DNA from: Silene conica
Taxonomy: Eukaryota; Streptophyta; Magnoliopsida; Caryophyllales; Caryophyllaceae
Direction: 5' to 3'
NCBI GenBank assembly: GCA_029255685.2
Contig: CM055311.2
Span: forward strand, 21,571,703 to 21,635,702
DNA length: 64,000 bases
The notes under the pieces were generated by a model, which was not told where the DNA came from, ran no database searches, and worked only from the letters and a program-made list of their open reading frames with translations. This document shows positions 58,503-64,000 of the stretch, piece by piece (within the stretch, counting starts at the first letter, position 1; every line of letters starts with the position of its first letter). The translations under genes were made by a program, and so were the position numbers.

Positions 58503-60846
58503 ATGAAGAATGTAAGAATTCCGCTTCGTGAAGTCAATCATCGAAGCGGCTATTTCACAGTTCAGGCATCCCTTGATGCTATTTCTCCTCCAACTTTGTC
58601 GCGTAAAGGAACAACGACATATCAGAGACTTTTATTTAGGGACAATGCAGACGTAAGTATTTTTTTTAAAATAAATAATACCGATTATATTATTACGTTG
58701 TGCATGAATCTAACTTTTTTTTATGTATTTTAAGGGAACGGATATGTCTGTGACTTTATTCGACGATGATATTGAAAAGTATTCCGCAAAGCTTAAAGTC
58801 GGCAATACCTACGATATTGTCAATCCAGGCGTCAGTGTTGAGCCATTATATGGTAGTGGTACCGAAACGAAATATCAGATGACAATAAAAGATCATACAG
58901 CAATCGTTGAAGTACCGAATCAGAATACAACTACACAGTCATTTTATGTCCCACTGACCTCGTGTTACGATTACCTGGAACACAAAGAAAGAATTGGTAA
59001 GATTACCACTTCACGTAATGCATTAGTAAGAATAAACTAAAAACGATTGTTTATTATGTTGTTTTTTTCGTTTTACAGATATTGCTGGAGTTGCTGTCCA
59101 TGTTAACGCAAGTAGAAGAGTTTTGTCTACGTACAGTCAACTCGAATATGACAAACGTGACATAACTCTCATCGATAAAAGGTTTTAGTCTTCAATTTGT
59201 TTACTAACATACTGTTGTTCTCGAAAACTTCGTATGTTACTTATAAGTATTATTATTCCGGATTCTGCAGTATGGTGCAAAAAACACTTACGATTTGGCA
59301 TGCCTTTGTTGACAAAGAAGCACAAGAGATTGAAGATCTTATCGATTCTTTTCCTATAATTACTGCAACCCATGTTAGAGCTGGTAAATTTGGAGGTATT
59401 TAGTTCTTATATCTATAAATATATTTATTTTTTCGACTATTCTTAATTTCAAATGAACATTATTATCCAATCTTTTTAATTTTTCAAAATTTTTTTTTAC
59501 AGGAGGAAACTGGTCTTCGACCTATTTTTCGACCATTAAGGTGAATGCCGATGTTCCCGAGGTTGAAGAACTAAAACAATGGTTTGTAGAATTACTTTTC
59601 CTTTTTTTGGAATTTTTATTGTTATTGTTATTGCCTTTGTTATTGTTATTGTTTTTTTTCTCATACTTATTCTTATTCTTATTCTTATTGGCATTGTTAC
59701 TGTTATTATTATTATTAATATTACTACTATTATCGCTATTATTGTTATTATTATTAGTATTAATATTATTATTAGTGTTATTGTTACTGTTGTTATTATT
59801 GTCGTTTTTTATCGTTTTTTTTTTATTGTATTGCTATTAGTTTTATTTTTGCTAATATTATTGTTATTACTGTGATTATTATTGTTACTATTGTTTTTAT
59901 TATTATTATAGTTATAGTTATTATTTTATTCTATTATTGTTACATCATCATTTTGTGCACTTTAGGGTACATGAAAATACAGAAGAGATTCGATGCATTA
60001 AGGAAAGTCTAAAAAATGAAATTGGTGAAAGCTCGACACATCGACGCCCAGAAGAAATTGGAGACACTAAGACAATGGTCTCTATTGCTAATCTAAGTCA
60101 GCAAGACGTAAGCTTATAGAAAGCTAAATTATAAATACTTTTGTTATGAAGTTATACCCTATACTTATATGACATGTCCGCTCTAAAATTGCACTACAGG
60201 AAGGAGTTACGGTTTGGATACAGGGGCGAATAGCAGATATCACAAACTTAGATAAATGCTTTTACACTTCCTGTAACATATGTCCACGGAAAACTGAAAC
60301 AAAAGTTGGCGAAACATTTATTTGCGATAAAGAAAGTCCCTCGCATACAGGAACTGCTGTTTATAGGTGAGTGATTACACATATATTAATTCTAATATAT
60401 AAAATTGTATTTTAGTGTTGCGAACATTATCAAAGGTATAATTTATCTGTGATATAATTAATCATATATATTTTTTTTCTAATTAGGTATGATCTCCGAA
60501 TAGTCTTTACAGACGAAACCGCTTCAACAAAAATTACTCTTTTTTCTGATTTAGCGGAATCAGTTTTAAAAAGAACAGCTGAAGAAGTCGCTGCATATTC
60601 TCAGAGTGTATGTTTTCTCTTTATTAAAGATATACTTGAAACTATAATGCCACTAGATATATAACCTAACAGTTTTTTGCCTTTTATTTGCATGTATATA
60701 CGAAGGAACACCAAGCGTTCGTAGATGAAATTATGGCATCTCTAAAAACGCGCACTTTTGCCATCAAAATTGTGACTTTCAGAATTGAAGGCATAGCAAG
60801 GCTAATGAAGTTTCGTACGCTTAGAATTGAAGAGATCGTCGCTTAA
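58503..60846 (+). CDS. Helitron RPA1-like single-strand DNA-binding protein, nine exons, open
   Basis: Exons 58503-58652, 58735-58996, 59079-59181, 59271-59395, 59503-59581, 59966-60107, 60200-60366, 60487-60607 and 60706-60846 all use GT-AG introns and join to 429 codons without a stop. Recognisable parts: an N-terminal OB fold (VRIPLREVNHRSGYFTVQA), a second OB fold (DIAGVAVHVN, LTIWHAF), and a C-terminal OB fold with zinc-ribbon cysteines (CFYTSCNIC ... FIC), then YDLRIVFTDETAS. This is the RPA70 domain order. RPA-like genes are typical passengers of plant Helitrons and are thought to coat single strands during transposition. It is shorter than host RPA1 (about 600-900 residues) because the N-terminal protein-interaction domain is absent. 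Exon borders are by eye. Confidence 0.88.
59612..59945 (+). repeat. TTA/TTG-type microsatellite in intron 5 of the RPA-like gene
   Basis: An impure run of TTATTG, TTATTC and TTATTA triplets fills most of the intron 59582-59965. It creates false poly-leucine and poly-isoleucine ORFs. Confidence 0.92.
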
Positions 60847-61804
60847 GATATCGCTATAAAATATCAATCTTTGTTCATAAATAACAGATTGATGGCATCT
60901 TAATGTTTCAAAATGTTGTTCAGAGTACGATTGTTTGGCTTTTTAAATAAAATTACTTTTGCTATGTTGTAAACAATAACAATAATGTTTTAGTCTTGTA
61001 AGACGTATTACAGTTTTTATGTTTGTAATATAATAGTATATTTTATATGTAACTTGTTCGTGTATTTGTGTATAAAGTACGCACGTAAGCGCACATGTAT
61101 GTGTGTGCGAATAGTAAGCATAAATTTTTTTTGTTTTTAAAATTTTTCTACATCCGGAATTAAAAATTTTGAAATAATTTGTTATCCTATGCGATTCTTG
61201 CTACGAATAAAAAACAGATGTGTGCAACATTTTTTTCTGTGCGGTGGAAATTTAGCCGTTACGTGATACGTGAACAACCTTATCAAATATATCGAATCGT
61301 TTACTACACATTGTTGCATTTTAGGTTACATATTTTACTGCCACCTGTTTATATATCGACGCCTGCAGTGATTACAAGGATGTCGGCCATAAAGACACAT
61401 ACACATCAGATATACTTCAAATTTTCCTACATCAAATTCAAATCCACGTCGCATGTTTAACAGAAACGTGTCTACGTATAAACATATACATTTCATAGCA
61501 AGAACGACACCTGTATGACACGTGCAGATTATCTCATTACGAATAGTGCCCCGTGGCAACTAAAAACACATCTTCATATCTATATATATAGATTGGCTGC
61601 AGATCTCGAATATAAGATAGAACCACTTCAGATAATAGGAAAAAAAAAAAGGTAACAAGTCCTTATTTTGTTCATAAGACCTCCTTATTCTTACAATTTT
61701 TTTATCCGTTTCATAGGAGTCTAACATTATACAAAAAACTTATTTATTTATGCTTCTTTTGAATTTTTGGCCCACTAATTGCCTTTTTTTTTTGTACAGA
61801 TACG
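60847..61804 (+). other. Spacer with possible 5' leader of the next ORF
   Basis: AT-rich. TCTATATATATAG at 61580 follows an A and resembles some Helitron 5' ends. A donor-like AAAAAAGGTAACAAG near 61650 and an acceptor TTGTACAG at about 61792-61799 suggest a short leader intron just before ATG 61805. No other gene is seen. Confidence 0.4.
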
Positions 61805-62203
61805 ATGGATCCATCGGACAGAGTACTGGAAGTTAATCTAAAGATAATCTTAAACGACCTACTAAAGCAAATTGGGCTACCGAAGGCAGAATTTGGTATT
61901 CACGCGGTCGTAAACGATAAACTGCGTGCATTTGTCCAAATCCCAGGAGTTGGAAATACACCAAAACTGTTAGTGTTTATTGGATCTCCTTCAAGACTTA
62001 TAGGCCCGTCTCAACAAAATTGTGCTAGAAGGGCTATTGCGTGTCTACGAGATCTCTACGGATTTGAGGTTCTAGACTTCAACTATTATGAAACATTACG
62101 CCTTAAGCAAAACTATCAGGCTTTAGAAGACAAATATGAGGCTCTTTTAAAAGAAACACTCTACGATGCAGTTTCACATGTATCTGTTTCGAGTGATGAG
62201 TAA
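61805..62203 (+). CDS. Helitron-borne 132-residue protein with possible dsRNA-binding fold
   Basis: A single open frame, MDPSDRVLEVNLK to VSVSSDE. An acceptor-like TTTTTTTTGTACAG ends 5 bases before the ATG. The layout resembles a double-stranded-RNA-binding domain: a first helix (KIILNDLLKQIGLPKAEF), strands (KLRAFVQIPG, KLLVFIGS), and then GPSQQNCARRAIACLRDLYG, which is like the (G)xSKKxAKxxAAxxAL helix of that fold. A charged C-terminal helix follows (residues 95-120). Basic residues expected at the RNA-contact site are weak, so binding may be lost or the fold coincidental. It lies between the RPA-like gene and the Helitron 3' end in the same orientation. I do not recognise a named family. 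Confidence 0.65.
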   Translation: MDPSDRVLEVNLKIILNDLLKQIGLPKAEFGIHAVVNDKLRAFVQIPGVGNTPKLLVFIGSPSRLIGPSQQNCARRAIACLRDLYGFEVLDFNYYETLRLKQNYQALEDKYEALLKETLYDAVSHVSVSSDE

Positions 62204-62595
62204 TCACAAGAGCTCTTTTAGTCTAAAAATATATAAATAAAATGTTTTTCTTTTCAGTCATGTGAGAGATGTACCATAAATAAATTACCTTCAAAAGTAT
62301 GAAGTATTGTAGACGAATGTAAAAGAAAATTTTTAATAAAAGAGCCTTTATAACTATGAATTGTAAGGATGTACAAATTTCGAACGGAAAAAAACAACTA
62401 AAATTTTTTGTTTTTAATTCAAATTAACAATCAAAATTTGTGCCAACAATAAAGAATAAAAATGTCCAAATACAGATTTGTTCATTAGAGTAATATATCA
62501 TGTTCTTCGTTTTTTAATTTTCTTTACAGATGGTAAAACTGCTTTGACGACTTTGTTAACGTATTTTACATATTTATTCATAAATTGTCATTGAA
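62204..62595. other. Helitron 3' spacer
   Basis: AT-rich, with AATAAA-like signals just after the stop of the 132-residue ORF (near 62235 and 62278). No gene. Confidence 0.5.
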
Positions 62596-62759
62596 GACGG
62601 GCACTATTCGTCTTAAGCTGAAGACGGATAATGCGCCTTTACCAAAATACGGGTTGCCCTATCCATATAACACCCCATTTTCTCTCCTATTTGCATGTAA
62701 ACTTGCATTTTTTTGAGAGTAAAGTATCCGTCTACAGCTTGTGACGAATAGAACCCGTC
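62596..62759. mobile_element. MITE-like element with 35-bp inverted repeats
   Basis: GACGGGCACTATTCGTCTTA onward (62596-62630) pairs with the segment ending GACGAATAGAACCCGTC (62725-62759). The 35-bp arms match at about 29 positions. Total length is 164 bp. The similarity may continue a few bases outward. No clear target duplication was found. It sits inside the Helitron, 162 bp before its end. Confidence 0.7.
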
Positions 62760-62889
62760 ACAAGCAAAACGCTTTGATCTTTATTAACAATTCACCTAGC
62801 ATCTACCTACGCATAACGCAATATATTACTAGAAAATAGATCTACAGTTTGCAAAACCTTTATCTTAAACCTCGGCGCAAAAGTTATAT

Positions 62890-62921
62890 GCCGCGTGCGT
62901 AGCACGCGGCGCTCCAACTAG
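62890..62921 (+). terminator. Helitron 3' terminus: hairpin and CTAG
   Basis: GCCGCGTGC (62890-62898), loop GTA, GCACGCGGC (62902-62910) form a perfect 9-bp stem. GCTCCAACTAG follows and ends the element at 62921, with T at 62922. A GC-rich hairpin about 10 bp before a CTRR end is the Helitron rolling-circle stop signal. Confidence 0.93.
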
Positions 62922-63274
62922 TATTAGTAAAAAATGAGTGAACAATTTGTATGGAGAAGTAGGTGTAGGTTTGAATATTGGAAAGTGAATAGAGATGTTT
63001 AAAAAACGTTAAATAAACGGAATTAGGTCATAACGATTATGGTCCACTCCCTTCCCCTTTCTTTCCCTTCCGTTCGCCTCCCGCTTCTCTTCTCTCTCCT
63101 CACTTCCACATACTTGATACTTCCACCAGTAGTAATTCCACAACAGAGAGATAGAGAACGCGGTTAAACCCAACCCACCACACCCCTAAACATCATCAGA
63201 ACGATCCCGTTTAGACACAGCCATCTATCAGTTTTACCGTCGGGGTAAAAGGTTTGATCGTCGAACGGGTGAAG
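62922..63274 (+). promoter_or_regulatory. Probable promoter and 5' leader of the PP1 gene
   Basis: 353 bp between the Helitron end and the PP1 start codon. CT-rich stretches near 63050-63100 resemble plant core-promoter pyrimidine patches. No clear TATA box. The Helitron therefore lies within the near promoter of a host gene. Confidence 0.5.
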
Positions 63275-63452
63275 ATGGAGGGGGGGTTAGTAGATGAAAT
63301 CATACGGAGGTTAGTGGAGGCAAAGAATGGTAGAACTGTTCGACCCGTTAATCTTCAAGAATCCGAGATTCGTCAGCTTTGTATTGCTTCTAAGGATATC
63401 TTTCTTAGTCAGCCTAATTTGCTTGAACTTGAAGCTCCTATCAAAATTTGTG
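63275..63452 (+). CDS. Serine/threonine protein phosphatase PP1 catalytic subunit (TOPP), exon 1
   Basis: ATG 63275 starts [20 protein letters not shown], then [30 protein letters not shown]. This is the conserved N-terminus of plant type-one protein phosphatases, which remove phosphate from Ser/Thr with a two-metal centre. The exon ends at 63452 before GGTATTCAC, in the codon for the glycine of KICGDIHG, so the first metal-binding residues (GDxHG) are in exon 2 beyond the window. An earlier in-frame start at 63254 would need TTG, so 63275 is chosen. The exon shows no lesion. This is the only clearly host, unbroken gene here. Confidence 0.93.
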
Positions 63453-64000
63453 GTATTCACTTATTACTACTTTCTCCGTCTTGCTCAATTATGTGTTTAT
63501 CTTTTTTTTATTATTTAAAGTAGGATTCCAAAGAAATGAAAGGATACCTATTGAGTATTGCTTTTGTTTTTCATTTATCTGTTTATTTGCAAATGTTGGA
63601 TGATTGTTGATTTTCTTTGATTGATATCAATTCTGTAGAAGTTATTTGGTTGGGGGTAGTCGGATTGTATTCATGTTGGAACTCACGCCTACCTAACCAG
63701 TCAACGCAGCGATTCCCTCCGTTTTCAAGGGACTAGACTTCGCCAAAGAATCCCATTTTATCCTTTTTGTTAACTCCTAGGGTTTCGAATTCTTATGAAT
63801 TAAATGCGCAACAAAACAAGACTCAGTGCATTCATGGTGGAGCTAAGGGGATTGTAGGGAGCTTGCCCCTCAGAACGATGATAAATTTGACATTTTTAGT
63901 TATAACCTCAAAATTTCCCATCTTTTCCCCTAGTTTACCGTATATAGAGTTACTGCTTAGACCTCCCTCGAAAATTTTGCCTCCCCAAATAAAAGTTCTT
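63453..64000 (+). other. Intron 1 of the PP1 gene (partial)
   Basis: Starts with GTATTCAC. No exon is recognisable up to the window end. It contains no transposon ends that I can see. Confidence 0.65.

Larger units (their letters stand above)
53746..62921 (+). mobile_element. Autonomous-type plant Helitron (right end resolved, left end not)
   Basis: It encodes Rep/helicase, an RPA-like protein and a small third ORF, all on the plus strand. The right end is a perfect hairpin (62890-62910) followed by CTCCAACTAG, with T next to it as expected for Helitron insertion between A and T. Helitrons have no target duplication and start with TC. I could not identify the TC end with confidence, so the start given is that of the first gene. 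The AIR-synthase exon 8.6 kb upstream could be cargo of the same element. Confidence 0.85.

Noticed and set aside
59541..59875. Poly-leucine and poly-isoleucine ORFs resembling membrane proteins
   Set aside because: They are the TTA/TTG repeats of intron 5 of the RPA-like gene, between clear splice sites.

Overview
The window is nuclear DNA of a flowering plant, almost certainly a eudicot. The evidence is AT-rich intergenic DNA, GT-AG introns, nested LTR retrotransposons of plant lineages (Athila, Tekay, Ty1/copia, Ogre/Tat-like), a plant Helitron, and the first exon of a plant PP1 phosphatase gene at the right edge. Caryophyllales is possible but I cannot establish it from sequence alone. 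There are no rRNA or tRNA genes and no CRISPR. About 85 percent of the window is mobile DNA. Layout: positions 1-2358 hold a minus-strand plant-mobile-domain (PMD) pseudogene split by a 1588-bp solo LTR with a perfect 5-bp target duplication. Then come a wall-associated-kinase fragment (2.7-2.9 kb), the 3' end of an Ogre/Tat-like element (to 4751), and the 3' end of an old Tekay-like element with part of its LTR (4752-7607). From 7608 to 38951 lies a decayed Ty1/copia element. An Athila element (13964-35884, TSD GTAAT) sits in its RNase H. A Tekay chromovirus in the opposite orientation (23173-32764, TSD GAGGG) sits in the Athila element's second ORF. A 588-bp TRIM (36563-37150, TSD GTGTT) sits in the copia 3' untranslated region. 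This gives a clear insertion order, and the Athila and inner Tekay elements look very young. From 39.2 to 41.7 kb lies a minus-strand LINE split by another solo LTR (39999-41403, TSD ACCAC), then a MULE-like N-terminal fragment (43.4-44.3 kb) and an AIR-synthase exon fragment (45.0 kb). The stretch 45.1-53.7 kb is mostly non-coding, with a Tourist-like MITE, a 432-bp tandem repeat and a distant inverted repeat. From 53746 to 62921 there is a plant Helitron that appears intact in its coding part. It has a three-exon Rep/helicase gene (1422 codons open after splicing), a nine-exon RPA1-like gene (429 codons open), and a small ORF that resembles a double-stranded-RNA-binding fold. It ends in a perfect 9-bp hairpin followed 11 bp later by CTAG|T. 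The PP1 gene starts at 63275. How the parts work together: the LTR elements encode gag-pol proteins that copy them through RNA and integrate the copies, and the nesting reflects successive integrations. In the Helitron, Rep/helicase would nick and unwind the ends while the RPA-like protein would bind single strands. The most unusual signal is a family of CpG-rich palindromic motifs in the LTRs and untranslated parts of several retrotransposon families. In the Athila element the 12-mer GGTCGACCGACC occurs in pairs exactly 21 bp apart at every site found, including inside gag. In the independent solo LTR at 39999-41403 a different core (TCGATCGA) occurs in pairs that are also 21 or 22 bp apart.
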